Below, piece by piece: positions 35,732 to 42,878 of a stretch of DNA of 49,470 nucleotides. The stretch comes from Roseburia zhanii (GTDB lineage: Bacteria; Bacillota; Clostridia; Lachnospirales; Lachnospiraceae), in assembly GCF_014287635.1 (NCBI RefSeq), contig NZ_JACOPH010000016.1, positions 1 to 49,470 of the forward strand, given 5' to 3'. The notes under the pieces are model-generated. The model ran no database searches. It saw only the letters and a list, made by a program, of their open reading frames with translations, and was not told where the DNA came from. A program made the position numbers and the translations under genes. Numbering within the stretch: the first letter of the stretch is position 1; each line of letters opens with the position of its first letter.

Positions 35732-36368
35732 AATCTATGATCTCTAATACTTTTTTCTTTAGATCTTCTGCTGCTGCACCGACATCTTCCTGTGCAAAGA
35801 TTCCACTGACTACTGCTGCGCCTTTTGCTCCAAGCCCTTTAAGCTGTAAGATATTTTCTCCATTGATCCCTCCGATCGCTACCACAGGGATCTTCACGCT
35901 ATGACAGATTTCAGAAAAGATCTGATGCTCTAGTGCCTTTGCATCTAATTTCGTTCCGCTTCCAAAAACTGCTCCACTTCCAATATAATCTGCTCCTGCT
36001 GTCTCTGCCGCTTCTGCCTGTGCAACGGTACGTGCAGTCACACCGATGATCTTATCCTCTCCTAAGATCTCCCGTACTTTTGCGATCTGCATATCACCCT
36101 GTCCTACATGTACTCCATCAGCGTCCATTTCTTTTGCAATTTCCACATTGTCATTGATGATAAGCGGAACATGGTATCTATGACACAGTTCTTTTAATTC
36201 TACTGCCTCCTGTAAAAATGCATCATGATCTAACTGCTTTTCCCGTAACTGTAAACAGGTCACACCACCTTTTAATGCCGCTTCTACCTGTTCATACAAT
36301 GTTTTTCCATGCAGCCAGCTTCTGTCTGTCACTCCATAAAGCCTTAACTGTTCTTCTGTACAATTCAT
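35730..36368 (-). CDS. thiE: thiamine-phosphate synthase
   Basis: A 212-residue TIM-barrel enzyme. LYGVTDRSWL, LQLREKQLDHDAF, LIINDNVEIA, ADGVHVGQGDM, IGVTARTVAQA, GADYIGSGAVFGSGTK and VAIGGINGENI are the full ThiE signature set. It joins HMP pyrophosphate and the thiazole phosphate to make thiamine phosphate. No other thiamine gene is nearby, so it is a stand-alone copy. No TPP riboswitch was seen upstream; the upstream 90 bases hold the terminator of tRNA-Thr. Confidence 0.95.
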   Translation of the reverse strand: MNCTEEQLRLYGVTDRSWLHGKTLYEQVEAALKGGVTCLQLREKQLDHDAFLQEAVELKELCHRYHVPLIINDNVEIAKEMDADGVHVGQGDMQIAKVREILGEDKIIGVTARTVAQAEAAETAGADYIGSGAVFGSGTKLDAKALEHQIFSEICHSVKIPVVAIGGINGENILQLKGLGAKGAAVVSGIFAQEDVGAAAEDLKKKVLEIID

Positions 36369-36404
36369 TTGCCATTCTCTCCTATATGAAACACCTGTAA
36401 AATA

Positions 36405-36445
36405 AAAACCTGCATACTAACATCTTCCGATGCTAACTATGCAGG
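36405..36445 (-). terminator. terminator of tRNA-Thr
   Basis: On the minus strand a long imperfect stem (36409-36424 with 36429-36445; CCTGCATA at its base) is followed by TTTTTATTTT. It lies 10 bases downstream of the tRNA gene. Confidence 0.7.
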
Positions 36446-36454
36446 AATCAAATA

Positions 36455-36527
36455 AGCTGGCAACGGGAATCGAACCCGTGACCTCCGCACTACCAATGCG
36501 ACGCTCTACCGACTGAGCCATGCCAGC
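36455..36527 (-). tRNA. tRNA-Thr (anticodon GGT)
   Basis: Minus-strand cloverleaf with acceptor GCTGGCA/TGCCAGC, T arm ACGGG-TTCGATT-CCCGT and anticodon loop TTGGTAG, giving GGT. The discriminator base is T. CCA is not encoded. Confidence 0.93.
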
Positions 36528-36553
36528 ACTGCTGAATTGCTTCAACGCATACC

Positions 36554-36582
36554 ATCATACTATAGCTTTTCCTTTTTGTCAA
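36554..36582 (-). promoter_or_regulatory. promoter of tRNA-Thr
   Basis: On the minus strand TTGACA (36577-36582) and TATGAT (36554-36559) are 17 bases apart, directly upstream of the tRNA. Confidence 0.8.
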
Positions 36583-36625
36583 CAATTCCCCTTTTAATTT
36601 TTTCAGAAAATTTCCAAAAAAGAAC

Positions 36626-36654
36626 TTGACTTTTTATCCTTATAGCTGTATTAT
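36626..36654 (+). promoter_or_regulatory. promoter of tRNA-Leu(CAG)
   Basis: TTGACT (36626-36631) and TATTAT (36649-36654) are 17 bases apart, 17 bases before the tRNA. It is divergent from the tRNA-Thr promoter. Confidence 0.8.
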
Positions 36655-36671
36655 ATTTTTTGTCAGTTTGA

Positions 36672-36755
36672 GCAGGAATGGCGGAATTGGCAGACGCGCA
36701 GGCTTCAGGTGCCTGTGGCAGCAATGTCGTGAGGGTTCAAGTCCCTTTTCCTGCA
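36672..36755 (+). tRNA. tRNA-Leu (anticodon CAG)
   Basis: Class II tRNA on the plus strand: acceptor GCAGGAA/TTCCTGC, anticodon loop TTCAGGT giving CAG, long variable arm, T arm AGGG-TTCAAGT-CCCT. Discriminator A; CCA not encoded. Confidence 0.92.
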
Positions 36756-36759
36756 TGAT

Positions 36760-36796
36760 AAAATCACTTCATAGTTTACTATGAAGTGATTTTTTT
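36760..36796 (+). terminator. terminator of tRNA-Leu(CAG)
   Basis: AAATCACTTCATAG (36761-36774) pairs with TATGAAGTGATTT (36780-36792), followed by T. It separates the tRNA from the large inverted repeat beyond. Confidence 0.88.
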
Positions 36797-36804
36797 ATGA
36801 TAAA

Positions 36805-37117
36805 GATCCGGGTGTCAAAATGTGGCTCACAACTTCATGACTGGCAGATTGCGCAAAGCCGAAACTGTCTTTGTGACTTTGGAAGAAAATTAGTAAATCT
36901 TAGTCTGCCTGTTCATATACAGTGTTTTGCTGCCATGGACGGCAGCAAAAGTCTTAATGCCCCATGGACGGGGCGTTTAAGACGCACACGTCACTTTGTC
37001 GCAACCTAATTCAGGCAGACTTAGATTTTCTTATTTTCGTACAACGAAACAAAAACAGTTTCGGCTTTGTGCAATCTGCCAATCAAAAACTTAAAGCCAC
37101 ATTTTGACACCCGAATC
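36805..37117. repeat. 313-base inverted-repeat element with two ATGGAC-loop hairpins
   Basis: The left arm (36805-36911) is an imperfect inverted copy of the right arm (37012-37117), with fully matching blocks CGGGTGTCAAAATGTGGCT at the ends, GGCAGATTGC and AAAGCCGAAACTGT in the middle, and AGTCTGCCTG at the inner edge. The 100-base centre holds two more hairpins. Hairpin 1 is TTTTGCTGCC-ATGGAC-GGCAGCAAAA (36925-36950). Hairpin 2 is a 13-pair stem with one bulge (36951-36983) with the same ATGGAC loop. No open frame or clear target-site duplication was seen. It fills the gap between tRNA-Leu and ldh. Confidence 0.85.
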
Positions 37118-37126
37118 TACTATTTT

Positions 37127-38092
37127 CTATAAACCAATCCCCACGAACTCTTTCAATGTCTGTGCTGATCGTTTCAGATCTTCTATTTCTTCCTCGCTTA
37201 AGTCGATCGGAACTCTTGTTTCTATTCCATATTTTCCAACGATCGCAGGCATACTGAGTACAACATCCTCGATCCCATATTCCCCATGCATCATCGAAGA
37301 TACCGGTAAAATGGATTTTTCATCCCGAATGATAACTTCACAGATACGCCTGACGGCTGATGCAATCCCATAATAAGTTGCTTTCTTTTTCTGGATGATC
37401 TCATATGCACTGTTCTTCACATTCTCTGCAATCTGTCTCGTATTTGCCTCGTGATTATAATGCCCGCGCATTTCACAGAATTCACTTAATGCAATACCCG
37501 ATACATTTGCACTGCTGAACGCAGCGATCTCACTGTCGCCATGTTCCCCTATGATAAATGCATGGATACTGCGGCTGTCCACGCTAAGATGCTCACTCAA
37601 TTCATATTTTAACCGTGCCGTATCAAGCACCGTTCCCGATCCTATGACACGGTTTTCTGTAAAACCGGACAATTTTATTGCTGTATACGTTAAAATATCC
37701 ACAGGATTAGATACGATCAGTAAGATCCCAGCACAGTTCCGCTTTGCAATTTCCGGTATGATCGACCGGAAAATAGCAACATTCTTATGCACTAAATCTA
37801 ATCTTGTTTCGTCCGGTTTCTGATTCGCCCCCGCTGTGATAATGATAATCGCAGCATCCACGATATCATCATATGTTCCTGCATAGATTTTCATATGTCT
37901 TGAAAATGGAACTCCATGGCTGATATCTAATGCTTCTCCTTCTGCCCTGTCCATATCTGCATCGATCAGTACGATTTCTGAAAACAATCCGCTCTGCATC
38001 AGACTAAAAGCTGTAGCCGAACCAACGAATCCGCATCCGATCACTGCTGCTTTCCGCAGGTTCACCTGTTCTTTTCTGTTCTCCCGATTCAT
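37127..38092 (-). CDS. ldh: L-lactate dehydrogenase
   Basis: A 321-residue NAD-dependent enzyme: AAVIGCGFVGSA near 15-26, the substrate-loop ANQKPDETR whose Gln marks lactate over malate specificity, SNPVDILT, and the catalytic His in IIGEHGDSE. A His in the preceding SIHAFIIG segment matches the fructose-1,6-bisphosphate-regulated group. It reduces pyruvate to L-lactate to regenerate NAD+. AGGAGG is found just upstream of the ATG. The stop is about 10 bases from the inverted-repeat element, so transcripts may end in that large hairpin. Confidence 0.93.
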   Translation of the reverse strand: MNRENRKEQVNLRKAAVIGCGFVGSATAFSLMQSGLFSEIVLIDADMDRAEGEALDISHGVPFSRHMKIYAGTYDDIVDAAIIIITAGANQKPDETRLDLVHKNVAIFRSIIPEIAKRNCAGILLIVSNPVDILTYTAIKLSGFTENRVIGSGTVLDTARLKYELSEHLSVDSRSIHAFIIGEHGDSEIAAFSSANVSGIALSEFCEMRGHYNHEANTRQIAENVKNSAYEIIQKKKATYYGIASAVRRICEVIIRDEKSILPVSSMMHGEYGIEDVVLSMPAIVGKYGIETRVPIDLSEEEIEDLKRSAQTLKEFVGIGL

Positions 38093-38201
38093 TTTTCTTC
38101 CTCCTAAACCAACATACTTTATGACTAGGATTCTCCATTTTGCCTTGTTCTATACAAGACAACTATACCTTGATATATAGGATGAGAAGTGGGCATTTTT
38201 A

Positions 38202-39227
38202 TTACCGCTGTACCCTGCCGGATGCATCTCCACCGGCAAGTTTTTTTACTTCCTCTACAGATACCTGATTAAAATCTCCTTCAATGGAATGTTTTAAGCA
38301 GCTTGCTGCAACCGCAAATTCGATCGTATCCTGTGGTGCATAGCCATTTAAGCAGGCATAGATCAGACCTCCGCCAAAAGAATCTCCTCCACCTACACGA
38401 TCAACAATATGCATCAGATATTCCCTGCTGAAATAACATTCTCCATTTTCATAGAGCATTGCTGCCCATTTATTATCATTTGCAGAAATAGAAGTCCGCA
38501 ACGTGATGGCTACTTTTTTGAATCCAAAGCGTTCTGTCAGTTTTTCGGCTACTTCTTTATATCCAGCCTTATTTAACTCACCTGCGGTTACTTCTGTGCC
38601 TTCTGACTTGATGCCAAAGACATCATTTGCATCTTCTTCATTCGAGATGCACACATCTACATAGCTGCATAACTCACCCATGACCTTTTTTGCTTTTTCT
38701 TTTGACCACAGCTTATTTCTGTAATTCAGATCACAACTGATGATAATGCCTTTTTCTTTTGCAGCTTTGCAGGCTTCTAAACAGATTTCTGCAACGTTGT
38801 CCCCAAGTGCCGGTGTAATTCCTGTAAAATGGAACCAGTCAGCCCCTGCAAAAATATCTTCCCAGTTGAAATCTGCTGCTGTTGCTGTTACGATTGCAGA
38901 ACCTGCCCGATCATAAATGACTTTGGATGGTCTTTGGCTGGCGCCTTTTTCTAAAAAATAAATTCCTACACGATCTCCTCCCCGTGTGATTCCTGTCGTA
39001 TCAACCCCAAACTGTCTTAAAGAATTGACTGCTGCCTGCCCGATCTCATGTGTTGGCAGTTTTGTCACAAACGCTGTCTCCATGCCATAATTCGCTAAGG
39101 AAACGGCAACATTTGCTTCTCCGCCACCAAATGCAGCTTCGTAAGAAGACGCCTGAACAAAACGGTAATATCCTTCCGGTGCAAGTCTTAACATAATCTC
39201 TCCGAATGTAATGACTTTCTTTGCCAT
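38202..39227 (-). CDS. kdgK: 2-keto-3-deoxygluconate kinase (PfkB family)
   Basis: About 341 residues of the ribokinase/PfkB fold: ITFGEIMLRLAPEG at the start, FGGGEANVAVSLANYG (sugar-site Gly pair), and the C-terminal VDRVGGGDSFGGGLIYA with the catalytic Asp. Substrate is inferred from the KDPG aldolase gene 19 bases upstream in the same operon: the pair phosphorylates KDG to KDPG and splits it. ATG at 39227 has GGAGG seven bases upstream; the longer frame to 39287 runs into the aldolase gene and lacks a ribosome site. Confidence 0.92.
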   Translation of the reverse strand: MAKKVITFGEIMLRLAPEGYYRFVQASSYEAAFGGGEANVAVSLANYGMETAFVTKLPTHEIGQAAVNSLRQFGVDTTGITRGGDRVGIYFLEKGASQRPSKVIYDRAGSAIVTATAADFNWEDIFAGADWFHFTGITPALGDNVAEICLEACKAAKEKGIIISCDLNYRNKLWSKEKAKKVMGELCSYVDVCISNEEDANDVFGIKSEGTEVTAGELNKAGYKEVAEKLTERFGFKKVAITLRTSISANDNKWAAMLYENGECYFSREYLMHIVDRVGGGDSFGGGLIYACLNGYAPQDTIEFAVAASCLKHSIEGDFNQVSVEEVKKLAGGDASGRVQR

Positions 39228-39246
39228 GTCTATTTCCTCCAAACCA

Positions 39247-40128
39247 TTAGTTCTGTACCAGATGGATTGCAAATCCTGCAATCTCATCTTTTAAATAAAC
39301 TGCTTTTAAACTGCCATCGTCTGCATATACTCTGCTTGCTTCATCAAATGCAAATCCACGATTTTCCAGATGATATACTGCACGCTCTGCATAATTGACA
39401 CCAACGGCAATATCTCCATGCAGTCCCCGTCCATGTGTTGTCATCATTTCGATAAAAGTTCCCGAAACAATAAATCGGCCGCCGGAATGTTTGATCGTAA
39501 ATCCAAGCATTGCGGAAACAGCTTCTCTTGTCAATGCTGTAATACCATCCCAGTCCTTTGCTTTGACCATATCACCATTGACCATCCAGCTTCCGCCACA
39601 GGCAATAATCTTTTTAAAATCAAGATAACTCTTGATATTCTTTGCATTGATCCCACCTGTCGGCATGAATCTCATCTTATGATAAGGTGCCGACATTGCT
39701 TTGATCGCAGGAAGTCCGCCATTTGTTTCTGCCGGAAAAAATTTAACAGCATCTAATCCTAATTCCATTGCCAGTTCGATGTCACTTGGATTGGCACAGC
39801 CCGGCATCACCGGAATCTTTTTTTTCACACAATACGACACGACCCTCGGATTTATGCCCGGACTTACAATAAATTTTGCGCCTGCTTTGACTGCCCGGTC
39901 GACCTGCTCTGTTGTCAGGACTGTTCCAGCTCCGACTAACATCTGCGGATACTTCTCTGCCATGATACGGATCGATTCTTCTGCTGCATCTGTACGGAAT
40001 GTCACTTCTGCACATGGAAGCCCCCCGTTGATCAATGATTTTGCTAATGGCTCTGCATCTGCTGCATCTTCTAATGCAATGACCGGAATAATACCGATCT
40101 TAGAAAATTCTTCTAATACCTGATCCAT
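39247..40128 (-). CDS. eda: KDPG/KHG aldolase with extra C-terminal domain
   Basis: About 293 residues. Residues 1-205 are a standard Eda barrel: GIIPVIALED, catalytic Glu41 in CAEVTFRT, VGAGTVLT, SPGINP, and Schiff-base Lys129 in DAVKFFPAE, then FMPTGGIN. Eda normally ends near 210 residues. Here an extra 85-90 residues follow (about 206-293; HGRGLHGDIAVGVNYAERAV, then a strand-rich end AGFAIHLVQN) that look like a half glyoxalase/VOC module. It splits KDPG into pyruvate and glyceraldehyde 3-phosphate. AAGGAG is seven bases before the ATG at 40128. Confidence 0.9.
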   Translation of the reverse strand: MDQVLEEFSKIGIIPVIALEDAADAEPLAKSLINGGLPCAEVTFRTDAAEESIRIMAEKYPQMLVGAGTVLTTEQVDRAVKAGAKFIVSPGINPRVVSYCVKKKIPVMPGCANPSDIELAMELGLDAVKFFPAETNGGLPAIKAMSAPYHKMRFMPTGGINAKNIKSYLDFKKIIACGGSWMVNGDMVKAKDWDGITALTREAVSAMLGFTIKHSGGRFIVSGTFIEMMTTHGRGLHGDIAVGVNYAERAVYHLENRGFAFDEASRVYADDGSLKAVYLKDEIAGFAIHLVQN

Positions 40129-40227
40129 TCTGTTCTCCTTATTATTTGCGATACGTTTCATTTCCATCTGCATATATGATTACCATTGAAATACGAAATA
40201 TACATGAAACATGATCTCTGAAATTTT

Positions 40228-40270
40228 GATATACAAAAAAAGCATAGAATCATTTCTATGCCTTTTCTAT
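40228..40270 (-). terminator. terminator of the amino-acid ABC operon
   Basis: On the minus strand AAGGCATAGAA pairs with TTCTATGCTTTT (40236-40266), followed by seven T. The operon must read through the inserted MITE at 40300-40493 to reach it. Confidence 0.75.
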
Positions 40271-40299
40271 ATAATCTGTACTTAATCCATTTCAATATG

Positions 40300-40493
40300 G
40301 TAACTATTCAGAACCCAGCTCATATATTCGCAAAACCGCACGATAAATCGTGCTTTACCGCTGCTTTGCAGCTATTTTGCTCATATATGGGGCGGTGACT
40401 CTATTCGAGCCACCTTACGAATCATAAAAACTGCTACTTACATGCAAGCATGACGTATCAATTTTTATGATTCTAAGGGTTCTGAATAGTTAC
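40300..40493. mobile_element. 194-base MITE with 17-base terminal inverted repeats
   Basis: The ends GTAACTATTCAGAACCC (40300-40316) and GGGTTCTGAATAGTTAC (40477-40493) are perfect inverted repeats. The element is flanked by an exact 8-base direct repeat TCAATATG (40292-40299 and 40494-40501), a target-site duplication. Inside are several hairpins: GCACGA-TAAA-TCGTGC, GCTGC-TTT-GCAGC, and AATCATAAAAA with TTTTTATGATT. No transposase is encoded, so it was mobilised in trans. It lies in the 3' end of the ABC ATPase gene and supplies its stop codon. Confidence 0.9.
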
Positions 40494-41248
40494 TCAATAT
40501 GATATTTACCTAAAAACTCTCTTGTTCTCTGATTCGTGGAAGAGAACAGCTCTTTTGGTGTAGTTTCTTCCACGATCACGCCTTTATCCATGAAGATCAT
40601 CCTGTCTGATACATCTTTTGCAAAATTCATCTCATGCGTAACAATGACCATTGTCATCTTTTCTTTTGCAAGTTCTGTAATTACTTTTAAGATCTCTCCT
40701 GTTAATTCAGGATCTAATGCGGAAGTCGGCTCATCAAAAAATAAGATCTTCGGGTTCATCGCCAATGCCCTTGCGATCGATACACGCTGTTTCTGTCCAC
40801 CGGAAAGCTGACATGGATAATAATCTGCCCTATCACTAAGTCCCATCTTCCGAAGTAATTCCACAGCTTCTTTTCTTACTTCATCCTTATCACGCTTCTG
40901 TACCCGCACCGGTGCATCCATGATATTTTTGATAACCGAAAAATGCGGAAACAGATTGAAATTCTGGAAAACAAGTCCAAACTGCCGTTCAATGTGGCGC
41001 AGCTTATCTCCCGTTTCATATACGGCATGCTGCTCTACACTTTTTGCGGCTGCGTCTCCCGAATAATATAAATCTCCATCATCCATCGTTTCTAACAGAG
41101 TTGCACAACGTAATAATGTAGATTTTCCGGAACCGGAAGGTCCTATGATCGATACCACTTCTCCTTCTTCGACGGACAGGCTGATATCTTTTAGAACTTC
41201 ATTTCCATCAAAACTCTTTTTTACATGGTTCATTTCTAATAATTTCAC
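40490..41248 (-). CDS. polar amino-acid ABC transporter ATPase (GlnQ-like), end altered by a MITE
   Basis: A 252-residue ABC ATPase: Walker [10 protein letters not shown] near 35-43, the Q-loop in [30 protein letters not shown], Walker [15 protein letters not shown] and the H-loop VTHEM. It drives import with the permease and binding protein encoded upstream. The last codons are ATT GAG TAA, with the TAA inside the MITE end; the original gene would have read about two residues further (...HIE-MD-stop, reconstructed from the flanking duplication). The change is likely harmless. Confidence 0.95.
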   Translation of the reverse strand: MKLLEMNHVKKSFDGNEVLKDISLSVEEGEVVSIIGPSGSGKSTLLRCATLLETMDDGDLYYSGDAAAKSVEQHAVYETGDKLRHIERQFGLVFQNFNLFPHFSVIKNIMDAPVRVQKRDKDEVRKEAVELLRKMGLSDRADYYPCQLSGGQKQRVSIARALAMNPKILFFDEPTSALDPELTGEILKVITELAKEKMTMVIVTHEMNFAKDVSDRMIFMDKGVIVEETTPKELFSSTNQRTREFLGKYHIE

Positions 41249-41260
41249 AATGGCTTCCTC

Positions 41261-41911
41261 CTAATGATAATAATTCAGTTTCTTTTCCCAGTATTCCATC
41301 AATGCTGCAACTAAGAAGTTAAATACATAATAAAAAACAGCTGCTGCAACAAATGGGATCATGCTCTTTTGGGAAGCCGCTATGGATTTTGCAATGGTAA
41401 ACATCTCCGCATATGCAATGGAAAATGCTAACGATGTATCTTTTACTAACGTGATCACTTCATTTGTGACAGATGGTAAGATCCGTTTGATCACCTGCGG
41501 TAATATAATGATAAAAAATGTCTGTGCTTTTGTATATCCTAATACTTTTGCAGCTTCATACTGACCTTTCGGCATGGACTCGATACCACCACGATAGATT
41601 TCTGCGAAATATGCTGCATAGTTGATTGAAAATGCGATAATCACAGCATATGCCCTGTATGCAGATGAAATATTGACACCGAATATGTAATATGGTCCAA
41701 AATATACGACTAACAACTGCAGCATCAACGGCGTTCCACGCATGAGAGAAATATAAATTTTTGTCAATGTGCGGATCACTATATTTTTTGACATTCTTCC
41801 AAATGCGATCAAAAGTCCAAGTGGAAGGGAAAATAGCAGCGTCAGTACGAAGATGAGGATCGTTGTTCCCATTCCTCCGGCAAGCTGCTGCATCATAATC
41901 TGTAAACTCAT
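41261..41911 (-). CDS. polar amino-acid ABC transporter permease
   Basis: A 216-residue HisM/GlnP-type permease with five helices and the EAA loop region YEAAKVLGYTKAQTFFIIILPQ near 135-156. SLMRGTPLMLQLLVVYF is the usual signature. It forms the membrane channel for the neighbouring ATPase and binding protein. GGAG precedes the ATG. Confidence 0.95.
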   Translation of the reverse strand: MSLQIMMQQLAGGMGTTILIFVLTLLFSLPLGLLIAFGRMSKNIVIRTLTKIYISLMRGTPLMLQLLVVYFGPYYIFGVNISSAYRAYAVIIAFSINYAAYFAEIYRGGIESMPKGQYEAAKVLGYTKAQTFFIIILPQVIKRILPSVTNEVITLVKDTSLAFSIAYAEMFTIAKSIAASQKSMIPFVAAAVFYYVFNFLVAALMEYWEKKLNYYH

Positions 41912-41944
41912 TTTTTATCTCCAACCTGTATCTATTATTTTACC

Positions 41945-42718
41945 TTATTTTAAAGTGCAGACATCATATCCAAAATATTTATCGGAAATTTCAGCAAATG
42001 TTCCATCGTCTACTAATTCCATTAAAGCGTCCTGTACTTCATCACGTAAGGCATCATTTCCTTTTAGGAAACCAACTGCATACTGCTCTGAAGATATCAC
42101 ATCGTCTAAGATGACATAATCATCTTCTTTTCCTTCTAACTGGAATTTTGCAACACCGATATCGATTGCGATCGCATCTACTGCGCCGGACTCAAGATCC
42201 ATAAATGCTGTATTATATTCTCCAACCTGTAAGAAATCACCAAATGATGCTAAAAGATCTGCATTTTCTTCATCTTCTAATGCTGTCTGTGCGGAAGATT
42301 CTTTCTGCACTTCTACGATCTTGCCTGCAAGATCATCTAATGTTGTGATTCCTGAATCTTTCTTTGTAACAACAACCTGTGTATTATCCATATAAGAATC
42401 TGTCCATGTATACTGATCTTCACGACCGTTTACTGTAAAACCGTTCCAGATACAGTCGATCGTTCCTGCTTCTAATTCCATGTCCTTTGCATCCCAGTCG
42501 ATCGGCTGGAGTACAATTTCTTTTCCCATACGTTTTGCACATTCTGTTGCCATTTCAATATCAAATCCTGTATATTCACCATCGTCCCCTACATAGCCAA
42601 ATGGTGGGAAATCCTGATCAAATCCTACCGTAAATGTATTTTTACTTTTACTCTTTCCACATGCAGCCATGGAAACTGCCATTCCAATCAATAATAATGA
42701 TGCAACTACTTTTTTCAT
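41945..42718 (-). CDS. polar amino-acid ABC transporter binding lipoprotein
   Basis: A 257-residue family 3 solute-binding protein. Signal with lipobox MAAC (cysteine at 20), then FTVGFDQDFPPFGYVGDDGEYTGFDIEMA, the amino-acid binding signature. DCIWNGFTVN replaces the more usual DxIxxGxxxT motif with a Trp-Asn pair, which is typical of some Clostridia transporters. It captures a polar or charged amino acid outside the cell; the exact ligand cannot be told. First gene of the three-gene operon. Confidence 0.94.
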   Translation of the reverse strand: MKKVVASLLLIGMAVSMAACGKSKSKNTFTVGFDQDFPPFGYVGDDGEYTGFDIEMATECAKRMGKEIVLQPIDWDAKDMELEAGTIDCIWNGFTVNGREDQYTWTDSYMDNTQVVVTKKDSGITTLDDLAGKIVEVQKESSAQTALEDEENADLLASFGDFLQVGEYNTAFMDLESGAVDAIAIDIGVAKFQLEGKEDDYVILDDVISSEQYAVGFLKGNDALRDEVQDALMELVDDGTFAEISDKYFGYDVCTLK

Positions 42719-42852
42719 AAATAAGATCCTCCTCTTTTGCGCTTATAATTGCGTCTGTTAATCTGTTATCTTGCTACCGTAATAAAGTACTTTTATAGGC
42801 TATCACAGGAAATCTACTCTGTCAATTGCAATTTTATAAGCATAATTAAAGA

Positions 42853-42878
42853 AAAGACATCCTACTTCGAATGTCTTT
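42853..42878 (-). terminator. terminator at end of GGDEF gene
   Basis: AAAGACAT (42853-42860) pairs with ATGTCTTT (42871-42878). The stem overlaps the last codons of the GGDEF gene and is followed on the minus strand by a TTTTCTTT run. Confidence 0.55.

Noticed and set aside
36369..36454. TPP riboswitch ahead of thiE
   Set aside because: The region holds only the tRNA-Thr terminator; no THI-box sequence was seen.
36797..37009. Plus-strand open frame inside the inverted-repeat element
   Set aside because: Explained by the repeat structure; no ribosome site and no coding pattern.
36797..37125. CRISPR array as explanation of the repeats
   Set aside because: Repeats are inverted, not regularly spaced direct copies, and no cas gene is present.
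36800..37125. Target-site duplication around the large inverted repeat
   Set aside because: Flanks AAAGATC and AATCTAC do not form a convincing direct repeat.
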